A DNA stretch of 61,264 nt from Ruminococcus sp. UBA7013 (GTDB lineage Bacteria; Bacillota; Clostridia; Oscillospirales; Ruminococcaceae): contig DJXD01000084.1 of NCBI GenBank assembly GCA_002449585.1, positions 1 through 61,264 of the forward strand, written 5' to 3'. A program made the position numbers and the translations under genes. Position 1 is the first letter of the stretch, and each line of letters starts with the position of its first letter. Below are positions 51,569-60,200 of the stretch, one piece after another. The notes beneath the pieces are model-generated. The model ran no database searches, was not told the DNA's origin, and saw only the letters and a program-made list of their open reading frames with translations.

Positions 51569-52906
51569 TCAATCACTCAGCTTTGCTTCCAGTGCAGCCT
51601 TTGCGCCTTCATAGCCAGGCTTGCCAAGCAGTGCAAACATGTTAGATTTATAGCTTTCTACGCCGGGCTGATTGAATGGATTTACTCCCAGTACATAACC
51701 AGAGACAGCACAAGCCTTTTCAAAGAAATAGATCAGATAGCCAAGACTATACTCACTTACATCTTCCAATTCAAGAATCATATTCGGAACGCCGCCCTCT
51801 GTATGTGCCAGAATTGTGCCCTCAAAAGCCTTTCTGTTGACAACAGACATGTTCTGATCACACAGGAAATTCAGGCCATCTAAATTGGCTTCATCTTTCT
51901 CAAGATAAAAATCCTGCTTTGGCTTTTTAATATCTACAACAGTTTCAAACATAACACGTGAACCCTGCTGAATATACTGTCCCATAGAGTGCAGATCTGT
52001 GGAGAAGATTACAGAAGCCGGGAAAATGCCTTTGTTGTCTTTGCCTTCGCTCTCGCCGAATAATTGCTTATACCATTCAGACATCATGGCAAATGCAGGA
52101 TCATAAGAAACCAGCATTTCAACAGACTTGCCTTTTCTATAGAGAATATTTCTCAGAGCGGCATACTGATAGCAATCATTCTGATCAAAATCAGCTGTAT
52201 AATCATTCTGTGCTTGCCGTGCGCCTTCCATGAGCTTGTCAATATCACAGCCAGCCACAGCAATCGGAAGCAGTCCTACAGCTGTCAGCACAGAGAAACG
52301 ACCACCGACATTATCCGGGACTACAAATGTTTCATAGCCTTCTGTGTCAGATAATTCTTTCAAAGTTCCCTTAGCCTTGTCCGTTGTTGCAAAGATATGA
52401 TTTTTGGCTTCTTCCTTGCCATATTTCTCTTCTATGAGCTTCTTGAATACTCTGAATGCAAGTGCGGGTTCTGTTGTCGTGCCGGATTTGGAAATCACAT
52501 TCACGGAAATATTTTTTCCTTCGCAGATTGCAAGAATCTCATTCAGATATGTCGGATTAATATTATTTCCAACATAGTAAATATCCGGAGTGCTTTTCTT
52601 CATGTTATTATAGAACGGAGATTTCAGAAATTCGATCGCTGCTCTTGCACCCAGATAAGAACCGCCAATGCCGATGACAATCAGAATATCAGAATTTTCC
52701 TGAATTTTCTTAGCTGCGGCCTTGATGCGAGCAAATTCTTCTTTGTCGTAATTGGTAGGAAGCTCTACCCAGCCAAGGAAATCACTGCCCAGACCTGATT
52801 GATCATGCAACATTTTTGCAGCAGTTTCCACTTGTGCCCGAATGCCTGTCAGCTCATCCTGATTGACAAAGCTTTCCAGATATTTTTTGTTTAATTTCAG
52901 TGTCAT
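51569..52906 (-). CDS. pgi: Glucose-6-phosphate isomerase
   Basis: A 445-residue phosphoglucose isomerase. Signatures include VIGIGGSYLGARAA (substrate phosphate loop), SKSGTTTEPALAFR, and the C-terminal GLGVESYKSNMFALLGKPG with the catalytic Lys. The length is that of the short bacterial form. It has its own promoter. The duplicated small genes and P-loop gene downstream may be read through from it. Confidence 0.96.
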   Translation of the reverse strand: MTLKLNKKYLESFVNQDELTGIRAQVETAAKMLHDQSGLGSDFLGWVELPTNYDKEEFARIKAAAKKIQENSDILIVIGIGGSYLGARAAIEFLKSPFYNNMKKSTPDIYYVGNNINPTYLNEILAICEGKNISVNVISKSGTTTEPALAFRVFKKLIEEKYGKEEAKNHIFATTDKAKGTLKELSDTEGYETFVVPDNVGGRFSVLTAVGLLPIAVAGCDIDKLMEGARQAQNDYTADFDQNDCYQYAALRNILYRKGKSVEMLVSYDPAFAMMSEWYKQLFGESEGKDNKGIFPASVIFSTDLHSMGQYIQQGSRVMFETVVDIKKPKQDFYLEKDEANLDGLNFLCDQNMSVVNRKAFEGTILAHTEGGVPNMILELEDVSEYSLGYLIYFFEKACAVSGYVLGVNPFNQPGVESYKSNMFALLGKPGYEGAKAALEAKLSD

Positions 52907-52943
52907 AAAAAACTAACGCCTCCAAAAATCAGAATACATTAAT

Positions 52944-52972
52944 ATCATACTACAAAATCAGAAATTTTGCAA
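52944..52972 (-). promoter_or_regulatory. Promoter of pgi
   Basis: Minus strand TTGCAA (52967-52972), 17-base spacer, TATGAT (52944-52949). Confidence 0.6.
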
Positions 52973-53080
52973 GTATCTGTGTATTTTTTAATTCAACATT
53001 GTGAAAATAAGACAAATTTCAAATAATAATTTTGGTGATTCTGACAGATATTTTAAATTTTTGGAAAGAGGTTTTTTTCT

Positions 53081-54199
53081 ATGAAACAAATTTCTGTGAT
53101 CTTGTGTATCCTGATTTTCATGCGGATGCTGTTTTGTTTTCCTACTCATGCAGAAGAACAGGAAGCCGCCTTACTTCTGATGGAAGCAAATACTGGTTGC
53201 ATTCTGTCAGAAGATCATGCAGAAGAAACTCGGCCAGTGGGATCGCTTGCCAAGCTTATGACAGCATATCTCACAGCCAAAGCTATTGAAGAACAGAAAT
53301 TTACACTAGATACTGTCATGACTGCTGGTGAAAGTGTTTCTAATATGAGTGGGGCTGTCATCTGGCTGAAATTTGGTGATCTTATCACTGTCAGAGAATT
53401 GCTTCTTGCCCTGATCGCCGGAAATGCCAATGATGCGGCCGCTGTTCTGGCAGATAAAATTTCAGGCAATGCGGAAAATTTCGTCATGGATATGAATGCC
53501 GCCGCATTTGATCTCGGCATGAGATCCACAAGATTCACTTCTCCTCAGGGATTCGATGATGAACAAGCTTATTCTACTGCGCATGATATCGGCCTGCTGT
53601 GCTGTGCGATCCTGCAATATGATTTTCTCAAAGAATGCCTGACCACATGGCGGACATTTATTTTAAATAATACCGTGGAACTTGTGAATGAAAATACTCT
53701 CTGCCGCACATGGGAAAATTGCAGAGGTCTGAAAGCCTCTCATTCTCCGGAATGCGGTTATTGTCTGGCCGCCGCCGCTGAACAGGATGGAATGCTCTGC
53801 ATTGCCATCGTTTTGAATTGTTCCGATGAAGATTCCCGATTTACATTAGCAAAGAAGCTCCTGAATGCTGGTTTTCAGCGTTATCAGCTTACGATCCCCG
53901 GTTTTGCGGAAGAATTTCTCCGCCCCTTAAAAATCAAAGGGGGGACGGAATCGGCTGTCCTTCTGGAGCTGGATATTTTACCAGCTTTGGCCGTTCCGGC
54001 TGGTTCTCAGCTACAGGCGGTCATGGTTCTGCCTGATTATATTCAAGCACCTGTGAAGCGACATCAGCAAGTTGGAACAGTATATTTCTATCAAGAAAAA
54101 ACATTGCTTTGTTCATGTGCCTTACTGACAGCAGAAGAGATTCCCATAATGACATTCAAATCCGCCTGTCGGAGAGTGATCCATTTTTTATTTTCCTGA
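53081..54199 (+). CDS. D-alanyl-D-alanine carboxypeptidase-like protein (DacF-type PBP) with altered motifs
   Basis: A 372-residue secreted protein of the class A low-molecular-weight PBP family, with a signal peptide (cleavage after THA, residue 24). The nucleophile motif SLAK (55-58) is intact. The second motif, normally S-x-N, reads NAN (115-117). The third, normally KTG, reads KAS (218-220). A PBP5-like C-terminal domain and an amphipathic end segment follow. Two altered motifs raise the possibility of weak or changed activity on peptidoglycan. No convincing -35/-10 pair was found upstream. Confidence 0.8.
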   Translation: MKQISVILCILIFMRMLFCFPTHAEEQEAALLLMEANTGCILSEDHAEETRPVGSLAKLMTAYLTAKAIEEQKFTLDTVMTAGESVSNMSGAVIWLKFGDLITVRELLLALIAGNANDAAAVLADKISGNAENFVMDMNAAAFDLGMRSTRFTSPQGFDDEQAYSTAHDIGLLCCAILQYDFLKECLTTWRTFILNNTVELVNENTLCRTWENCRGLKASHSPECGYCLAAAAEQDGMLCIAIVLNCSDEDSRFTLAKKLLNAGFQRYQLTIPGFAEEFLRPLKIKGGTESAVLLELDILPALAVPAGSQLQAVMVLPDYIQAPVKRHQQVGTVYFYQEKTLLCSCALLTAEEIPIMTFKSACRRVIHFLFS

Positions 54200-54279
54200 A
54201 ACCGGAACGGACTGCCTTAAAAAAGGCAGCCCGCTACAAAACATCCTTATTCTATTTCTCTCTTTTCTCTTTTTTCAGA

Positions 54280-54510
54280 TCATTCCACGATGAATTCAGC
54301 GATCTGTGCAAAAAGTTCTTCAGCGTCTTCTGTATGGGCACGGAGTTCAATCGGATTGGACAGATCCAGACTATAGATACCCATCACAGATTTCGCATCA
54401 ACGATGTAACGGCCAGAAACCAGATCAATATCAAACGAAAACTTTGTCAGAATCGCATTGAATTTCTGTACATCATTGAAGGTAACTAATTTGATTTTCG
54501 TTGTGGTCAT
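54280..54510 (-). CDS. HPr-like protein without the active-site His
   Basis: A 76-residue HPr-fold protein. The serine of the HPr kinase site is kept (AKSVMGI, Ser41, equivalent to Ser46). The residues around the usual His15 read FNDVQKF, so PTS phosphotransfer is not possible. This resembles Crh of Bacillus, which acts in carbon catabolite repression with CcpA. It has a strong promoter and stands alone. Regulatory function is inferred. Confidence 0.8.
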   Translation of the reverse strand: MTTTKIKLVTFNDVQKFNAILTKFSFDIDLVSGRYIVDAKSVMGIYSLDLSNPIELRAHTEDAEELFAQIAEFIVE

Positions 54511-54588
54511 AAAAAACTACCTCCTAAAATCTTCTGTCGGAATTCTTTCTCTTTTTTCCTTGTGTACAGCTTTTCCTGCTGTGATTAC

Positions 54589-54617
54589 AGCATACCACAA
54601 AATACGCTTTCTGTCAA
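54589..54617 (-). promoter_or_regulatory. Promoter of the HPr-like gene
   Basis: Minus strand TTGACA (54612-54617), 17-base spacer, TATGCT (54589-54594) with TG before the -10. The leader is about 70 bases. Confidence 0.7.
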
Positions 54618-54727
54618 GGGGATTGTTGAAATTTCAGCGTTTTGATATAATCCACATGAACAATAGATGAATATTTTATACAGGTTTAATATCCAAATTT
54701 CCGGGAAATCCCTGTATTCTTTGCTTT

Positions 54728-54760
54728 TTTGACATTTGTCGTTTTCATCTTTATGTCAAA
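54728..54760. repeat. Inverted repeat downstream of the XRE regulator
   Basis: TTTGACAT (54728-54735) and ATGTCAAA (54753-54760) pair perfectly across 17 bases. It lies just past the regulator's stop and could be a second operator or a weak terminator. Confidence 0.4.
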
Positions 54761-54773
54761 TCATGAAAAAATA

Positions 54774-55010
54774 TTAAACATCTTCTCCCATAAGGAATTT
54801 ATAAGCTGGAACATCCAATGCTTTGGCGATATCAAGCAATGTATCAAGAGAAAGTGCCCTGTCTATATTAGGCGCTTCTACTGATCCTATATAAGAAGTA
54901 CTCTTTTCAATCTTTTCAGCTAATTGTTCCTGTGTCATTCCCCTTAATCTGCGATAATATCCTATTTTTAATCCCATAATACGATATGTTTCATAATATT
55001 CTAACTTCAT
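54774..55010 (-). CDS. XRE-family transcriptional regulator
   Basis: A 78-residue single-domain helix-turn-helix protein (Cro/C1 type). The HTH core is MTQEQLAEKIEKSTSYIGSVE, and the C-terminus ALDVPAYKFLM is typical. The start at 55010 has AAAGGAG 9 bases upstream. It is divergent from a small gene, and the intervening promoter carries palindromes that could be its operator. It may repress itself and its neighbour. Confidence 0.88.
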   Translation of the reverse strand: MKLEYYETYRIMGLKIGYYRRLRGMTQEQLAEKIEKSTSYIGSVEAPNIDRALSLDTLLDIAKALDVPAYKFLMGEDV

Positions 55011-55053
55011 TTGAATTCACTCCTTTATAATATATTTATTTTATCATTTTCTA

Positions 55054-55082
55054 TTGACAATATAAACTTTATATGCTATAAT
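55054..55082 (+). promoter_or_regulatory. Promoter with palindromic spacer
   Basis: TTGACA (55054-55059), 17-base spacer and TATAAT (55077-55082), with TGC before the -10. The spacer contains ATATAAACTTTATAT (55060-55074), a perfect 15-base palindrome. The -10 starts a second palindrome, TATAATTTAAATTATA (55077-55092). A repressor bound here would block the promoter. Confidence 0.8.
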
Positions 55083-55136
55083 TTAAATTATATAAAATAT
55101 CATAAATATATTTTCAAATTGAAAGGAATGAAGCAA

Positions 55137-55352
55137 ATGCTTGATCAAACAGAATTTCACAGATGGTATGCGGCATATGTAAAATATCTTCCTTACACAG
55201 ATACTCCCCCAGCCCATCCGGATACAGTTCATAAAAATCATATCAAAATTCTGGATAAGCTCACAAAAAAAGGAATGCCTCCGGAAATCCGAAAGCAATT
55301 ACATAAGTTTATAATAATTTGCCAGTCAAAGCCCCTCCCTCTCGACCTGTAA
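55137..55352 (+). CDS. 71-residue protein divergent from the XRE regulator
   Basis: A small soluble protein starting at ATG 55137, with AAAGGA about 10 bases upstream and a near-consensus promoter. It contains an aromatic N-terminal part (FHRWYAAYVKYLPYTD) and a basic C-terminal half. No family recognised. Its last 44 bases overlap the 3' end of mtaB on the other strand. A role as the regulator's target, for example an inhibitor or toxin-like protein, is possible, but nothing in the sequence shows it. Confidence 0.55.
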   Translation: MLDQTEFHRWYAAYVKYLPYTDTPPAHPDTVHKNHIKILDKLTKKGMPPEIRKQLHKFIIICQSKPLPLDL

Positions 55353-56598
55353 TTTCTACATCAAAGATCTGATTCCGGAATTGTTCTCCTGGCTTTGCAG
55401 GAACTAAGACTACAGCATAATTATCAGCATGACCGTTATGAAAATCAGGATTTTTCTGACGCTCAAATAATACTTTATGAATCTGCCCAATACAGGATTG
55501 CAAATAGCTTTCTCGGAGTGCTGTTGCTGTTTCTATCAGCCTGTCAGCACGTTCTTTTTTGATTTTTTCTGATATCTGCCCAGCCATATCCGCCGCCTGT
55601 GTGCCCGGCCGCTGTGAATATCGAAATACATGAATCTCTGCAAATTTTACCCGCTTCACAAATGCAAGCGTTTCTGAAAAATCCAGCTCTGTCTCTCCGG
55701 GAAATCCTGTCATAATATCCGTCGTGACGGCACACCCCGGAAATAATTCTCTGATCTTCATGATTAATCTTTCATATTCCTCGCTTATATAATGCCGATG
55801 CATGGCCTTTAATATCTTATCACAGCCGCTCTGTACAGAAATATGAAAATGCGGCAAAAGTTCCGGAATCTGGCTTATTCTCTGCAATATATCATCTGTA
55901 AGGCCGTCAGGCTCTAATGACCCTAACCGGATTTGATTGATCCCCGATTCTGCTACAGCTTTTACCGCATCCGCAAGATCTCTCTGATCCTGCCGATAAC
56001 ATGCCAGATTGATCCCACATAATACAATTTCATGATATCCCTGTTCCACAAGAATCCGGGATTCTGCTTTGATCTCATCCAGATCACGGGAACGGCATCG
56101 CCCTCTTGCATACGGAATAATACAATAAGAACAGAAACGATTGCATCCATCCTGAATTTTCAAAAATGCTCTTGTATGGGAAGCATCTGCACCATGCGGA
56201 AGCGATTCAAAACTTTCTCCGGATACAAATGTCTCTACAGCAGAGATTCTATGCGGATTTTGCAAATAAGCCTGTAATAATTCCGGAATCCGGGATCTAT
56301 TTTTTGTACCAATCATAATATCAACTTCCGGAAGCTCTGCGGCATCTTTCGGAAAAGCCTGCACATAACAGCCAGTTAATAATATTACTGCATCTGGTGC
56401 ATTTTTCCGAATTTTCCGGAGTGCCTGAAACATGCGCTTGTCACCGGATGCGGTAACCGTACAAGAATTTATCACAATCGCATCCGCCTGAGAAAGCTCC
56501 TCTGTGATCTGCCAGCCTTCCCGGATTAATAATTCTGCTATGCTTTCTGATTCAGCAGTATTGACTTTACAACCGAATGTCTGTAAATACACTTTCAT
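55309..56598 (-). CDS. mtaB: tRNA t6A37 methylthiotransferase MtaB
   Basis: A 429-residue radical SAM enzyme that converts t6A to ms2t6A at position 37 of tRNAs reading ANN codons. The N-terminal UPF0004 domain has cysteines in TFGCKVN, INSCTV and LTGCYVQ. The radical SAM motif is CNRFCSYC. A shortened TRAM-like C-terminus ends in ALTGKLL. Its start overlaps the stop of the coiled-coil protein gene (ATGA). Confidence 0.94.
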   Translation of the reverse strand: MKVYLQTFGCKVNTAESESIAELLIREGWQITEELSQADAIVINSCTVTASGDKRMFQALRKIRKNAPDAVILLTGCYVQAFPKDAAELPEVDIMIGTKNRSRIPELLQAYLQNPHRISAVETFVSGESFESLPHGADASHTRAFLKIQDGCNRFCSYCIIPYARGRCRSRDLDEIKAESRILVEQGYHEIVLCGINLACYRQDQRDLADAVKAVAESGINQIRLGSLEPDGLTDDILQRISQIPELLPHFHISVQSGCDKILKAMHRHYISEEYERLIMKIRELFPGCAVTTDIMTGFPGETELDFSETLAFVKRVKFAEIHVFRYSQRPGTQAADMAGQISEKIKKERADRLIETATALRESYLQSCIGQIHKVLFERQKNPDFHNGHADNYAVVLVPAKPGEQFRNQIFDVEITGREGGALTGKLL

Positions 56599-57476
56599 TC
56601 TGCATTTTCCTCCGTTTTGAGATGGCCGAACTCCTGAACAAATTTTTCCAATGCCGGAAAAGAGGTATCATACACTTTCTGCATGGTTTCCTCTGAATCC
56701 ATAGTTTCCTTTACTTTTCGAATACCAATATAAATATCATCATCCAACGGATCGCCCCAATCCAGCCGATCAGAAAGATCTGTATCTGAAAGATAGAACC
56801 GTACGCCATCCGTTTCCTGATAATCACTGAAATAGGGTTCTAAATCATCAAGATTATTTTCTGGAACAATGAATTCATCTGCATCACTATCAGAGATCAC
56901 AATCACGGCTTCTCCTGTCTGGAATTCCGCAAACAATTTTGTACTTTCACCAGTTTGGCCGCTTCTTCTGGCGGTTTCATCAGATGCTGGAATATAATAC
57001 ACATCCACAACTGTTTTTCCATCTTGATTTTCATCTTGAATATAATTTTCGAACAATGCAGAAATCTGTTCACTGCACATGGCATGGAATGCATCATCAT
57101 GCACCAGCAGGAGCACGATCATATCAGGGTGAACAGTTGTAATCACCTGCCATGCAAGGAAGCCGCACATAAACAGGAAAAATCCGGCGATTCCCATCCA
57201 CCATTTATTATGATAAATAAAATCTGAAATTTTCTGTCTGATAGTATATTCTTTTTTTTCCTCTTCTGTTTCATAAATCATATCGCTTTTATCAATAATG
57301 CCCTGTTTCAATTTCAGGAGTTCTTTTTTTTCTTCTCTGAGCTGTTCTTCATAAGCAAGGCGTTCCTGTTCTTCTTTGAGACGTTCTGCTTCTTTGCGCT
57401 GTTCCAGAAGATTTTTTTGTTGTTCCTCCATTTCACGGGCAATTTCAAAGACAGATTTTTCTTTTTTATCAGCCAT
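56595..57476 (-). CDS. Coiled-coil membrane protein, unknown function
   Basis: A 293-residue protein. Residues 1-85 form a highly charged Glu/Lys/Arg coiled coil in the cytoplasm, followed by one membrane helix (about 92-113). The outer domain, about 115-293, is acidic and has no recognised fold; it contains VVDVYYIPASDE and VIVISDSDADEF. It is coupled to mtaB by a 4-base overlap. The start codon region lies in the 20-bp direct repeat shared with hsdS. Confidence 0.75.
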   Translation of the reverse strand: MADKKEKSVFEIAREMEEQQKNLLEQRKEAERLKEEQERLAYEEQLREEKKELLKLKQGIIDKSDMIYETEEEKKEYTIRQKISDFIYHNKWWMGIAGFFLFMCGFLAWQVITTVHPDMIVLLLVHDDAFHAMCSEQISALFENYIQDENQDGKTVVDVYYIPASDETARRSGQTGESTKLFAEFQTGEAVIVISDSDADEFIVPENNLDDLEPYFSDYQETDGVRFYLSDTDLSDRLDWGDPLDDDIYIGIRKVKETMDSEETMQKVYDTSFPALEKFVQEFGHLKTEENAE

Positions 57477-57491
57477 AAATCACACCCCTTT
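57472..57491. repeat. 20-bp direct repeat, left copy
   Basis: GCCATAAATCACACCCCTTT, identical to 58550-58569. On the minus strand it provides the ribosome site and start codon (AAAGGGGTGTGATTTATGGC) of the coiled-coil protein gene, and it overlaps the hsdS stop. Confidence 0.95.
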
Positions 57492-58554
57492 ACATAGAAA
57501 AATATTCCTGCATAAGCGATTTTTTAAGGATTTCCGCCTTTTCAAGTACTTTTCTGACTGATGATTGCAATTTATCTATTGACTGGGTAAAATCAACAAA
57601 CTGATTTTGCAGTTCAATAGGGGGCAAAATGCAATTAAATTCTTTAAAATCATTCATAGATACTCTAGGCATTTTAGAACCTGCCACTTTTTCACTGATA
57701 TAGGCAGTAAATGCATTACTTCGCAACAAATTTGCAAAGAAAACCTTGTTTAATTGTTTTTTTGGTCTCAATGTTAAAAGCTCACTTGTGCAATATCCTT
57801 TTTTATCTGGAACGACCACTTTATTCAAATAAGGGCGTAGCTTTGAATATAATACATTTCCTTCATCAAACATACATGTTGATTGTCCTACATTTTTTAT
57901 ATCAACATATAAATATTGAATAATTTTTCCTGTACCGGATTCAATCATATCAAGATTCAATAGCCATACTTTTCCTTCTGCCTTCATCTTACATGGAACG
58001 ATCGGCGCAACTTCTGCAATCGGTGAAACATCCCATTTTTTATTATTTCTTACAGGGTCACCAAACATTTCAATAAATCGTGATTTGATTAGCAGATCCA
58101 ATTTTTCAATCATCTGTTTGCATAATCTGATAACATCATTCACTTTATCAAGTATTTCTGCAATTTTTTGTTGTTTTTCTGGAGAAGGGAGCAAAAATTC
58201 TGATTCTTTCAGCCATTTGAAATGCCTGTTATATCCTGTATCAGGGATTTTCACAAAACTTAATGCATAATATAAATATTTTGCATAATTGGCAGAATCT
58301 TTTATTTTCAAAAGTTTGACACCATCCGCACCCAGAAAAAAAGGAGTGGTTACAAATTTTATAATTCTGGTATGATCTCCGAAAATAATCGCTGGAACAT
58401 CTGTATAGATTCCTTCTTTTTCATTTGTATAGCCTGCAATTTCATTTTGTCCCTGATCAATAATAGGATATTTCCCATTTTTGAGATATTGTTCCTTTGG
58501 GATCTTTTTTCCTTCTTTTGTCACATCTGAAAATACATCTGTGAAAAATGCCAT
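57490..58554 (-). CDS. hsdS: Orphan type I restriction specificity subunit HsdS
   Basis: A 354-residue DNA-recognition subunit of type I restriction-modification systems. Two variable target-recognition domains (about 1-125 and 175-300) are each followed by a conserved helical spacer: LLPSPEKQQKIAEILDKV and LPPIELQNQFVDF. No hsdM or hsdR gene is near. It lies between the lysS terminator and the coiled-coil gene, framed exactly by a 20-bp direct repeat, which suggests insertion as a cassette. It could retarget a methyltransferase encoded elsewhere. Confidence 0.92.
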   Translation of the reverse strand: MAFFTDVFSDVTKEGKKIPKEQYLKNGKYPIIDQGQNEIAGYTNEKEGIYTDVPAIIFGDHTRIIKFVTTPFFLGADGVKLLKIKDSANYAKYLYYALSFVKIPDTGYNRHFKWLKESEFLLPSPEKQQKIAEILDKVNDVIRLCKQMIEKLDLLIKSRFIEMFGDPVRNNKKWDVSPIAEVAPIVPCKMKAEGKVWLLNLDMIESGTGKIIQYLYVDIKNVGQSTCMFDEGNVLYSKLRPYLNKVVVPDKKGYCTSELLTLRPKKQLNKVFFANLLRSNAFTAYISEKVAGSKMPRVSMNDFKEFNCILPPIELQNQFVDFTQSIDKLQSSVRKVLEKAEILKKSLMQEYFSM

Positions 58555-58569
58555 AAATCACACCCCTTT
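58550..58569. repeat. 20-bp direct repeat, right copy
   Basis: Identical to 57472-57491, 1,078 bases away. It supplies the ribosome site and ATG of hsdS. Confidence 0.95.
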
Positions 58570-58584
58570 TATATGATGAAACAG

Positions 58585-58609
58585 GACGGATTCCCACGGA
58601 AACCCGTCC
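58585..58609 (-). terminator. Probable terminator of lysS
   Basis: GGACGG / CCGTCC stem about 10 bases after the lysS stop, with a short T-rich tail. It precedes the hsdS ribosome site. Confidence 0.5.
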
Positions 58610-58619
58610 AGTATGATGA

Positions 58620-60200
58620 TTATTCTGATTTATTCTGATCTGCCAGCGGCTTCATTGTCGGGAATAATAATACATCCCTGATTGATGCGCTATCAGTCAA
58701 CAACATAACGAATCTGTCAACGCCAAAGCCAAGGCCGCCCGTTGGCGGAAGGCCATACTCTAGCGCAGTAACATAATCATCATCCACTTGACAATTCATA
58801 TTGCCCTGTGCTCTTTTAGCGGCAACCTGACGTTCAAAGCGTTCTTTCTGATCAATCGGATCATTTAATTCAGAAAAGGCATTTCCCATTTCACGAGCAT
58901 ACATGAAATATTCAAACCGTTCTGTAAATGCAGGATCAGAAGGCTTTCTTTTGGCCAGCGGAGAATTTTCAACCGGATAATCATAGATAATAGTCGGCTG
59001 AATGAGCTTTTCTTCTACGAAGGCATCAAAGAACGCAATCAGAACATGTCCCTTGGTAGCATGATTTCCCTCTTCGACTTCTACATGATGCGCTTTTGCA
59101 CAGGCTCTAGCATCCTCATCAGTTGCCCAGTCATGATAATCCACACCGGCATATTTTTTGACAGCTTCGATCATTGTCAGCCGTTCCCATGGCTTGCCAA
59201 TGGCGATTTCTGTCCCCTGATAAGTGATTGTATCCGTACCGCAGACATTCATTGTAATTGTTCTGTACATGTTTTCAATTAAATCCATCATGCCGATATA
59301 ATCCGTATAGGCCTGATACATTTCTACAGAAGTAAATTCCGGATTATGAGAAGTGTCCATTCCCTCATTACGGAAAATTCTGCCGACTTCATACACTTTA
59401 TCAAAACCGCCGACAATCAGCCGTTTCAGATTTAATTCTGTCTCAATTCTGAGATACATATCCATATTCAGGGTATTATGATGTGTTACAAAAGGCTTTG
59501 CAGATGCGCCTATTTCAATCGGAAGCAATACCGGAGTATCTACTTCTACATAACCCAGATTATCAAGATAATTCCGGATTTCTCTCATAATCTGGCTTCT
59601 TTTCACAAACGTATCTTTTACATCAGGATTGCAGATCAGATCAAGATATCTTTGTCTGTATCTGGTATCCTGATCTTTCAGGCCATGCCATTTTTCCGGC
59701 AGAGGCAGCAAAGATTTTGATAATAATGTCACAGATTTGGCATGAACAGAAATTTCACCCTTCTGTGTCCGGAAAACAAAGCCCTCTATTCCGATAATAT
59801 CGCCAATATCCCATTTTTTAAAAGCATCAAACTGTTCTTTGCCGATATCATTCATGCGAACATAAACCTGCATTCTATCCGTATGATCACGTAAATCAAT
59901 AAAATGCGCTTTTCCCATCCTGCGCCAGCTCATGATACGCCCTGCAATATAAACCGTTTCTTCTTTGATTTTCTCAAGTCCGGCCTTAATCTGTTCTTCA
60001 TCGCCATTGGCGGCATCTATCACAGCTTTTTCTTTCTGTTCATAATCCTGCCGAAGTTGTGCATTTTTTACAGATACCGGATAACTTGTTAATGTAAACG
60101 GATCAAATCCTTCAGCCTTCATTGCGTTGAGCTTATCCAGGCGGATCTGTCTGTAATCCGTTGTATCAATGATTTCCTGCGGATTCTGCTGCTCCTGCAT
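58620..60200 (-). CDS. lysS: Lysyl-tRNA synthetase, class II
   Basis: A 526-residue class II synthetase charging tRNA-Lys. The N-terminal anticodon-binding OB fold contains AGRIMSWRRMGKAHFIDLRD. Motif 2 is FRNEGMDTSHNPEFT, and motif 3 is GGLGFGVDRFVML near the C-terminus. The start codon directly follows the greA stop. Length and motifs are normal. Confidence 0.97.
   Translation of the reverse strand: MQEQQNPQEIIDTTDYRQIRLDKLNAMKAEGFDPFTLTSYPVSVKNAQLRQDYEQKEKAVIDAANGDEEQIKAGLEKIKEETVYIAGRIMSWRRMGKAHFIDLRDHTDRMQVYVRMNDIGKEQFDAFKKWDIGDIIGIEGFVFRTQKGEISVHAKSVTLLSKSLLPLPEKWHGLKDQDTRYRQRYLDLICNPDVKDTFVKRSQIMREIRNYLDNLGYVEVDTPVLLPIEIGASAKPFVTHHNTLNMDMYLRIETELNLKRLIVGGFDKVYEVGRIFRNEGMDTSHNPEFTSVEMYQAYTDYIGMMDLIENMYRTITMNVCGTDTITYQGTEIAIGKPWERLTMIEAVKKYAGVDYHDWATDEDARACAKAHHVEVEEGNHATKGHVLIAFFDAFVEEKLIQPTIIYDYPVENSPLAKRKPSDPAFTERFEYFMYAREMGNAFSELNDPIDQKERFERQVAAKRAQGNMNCQVDDDYVTALEYGLPPTGGLGFGVDRFVMLLTDSASIRDVLLFPTMKPLADQNKSE

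Noticed and set aside
54208..54232. A/T-loop hairpin after the carboxypeptidase gene as a terminator
   Set aside because: The CTGCCTT/AAGGCAG stem is not followed by a T-tract on either strand, so support is too weak.
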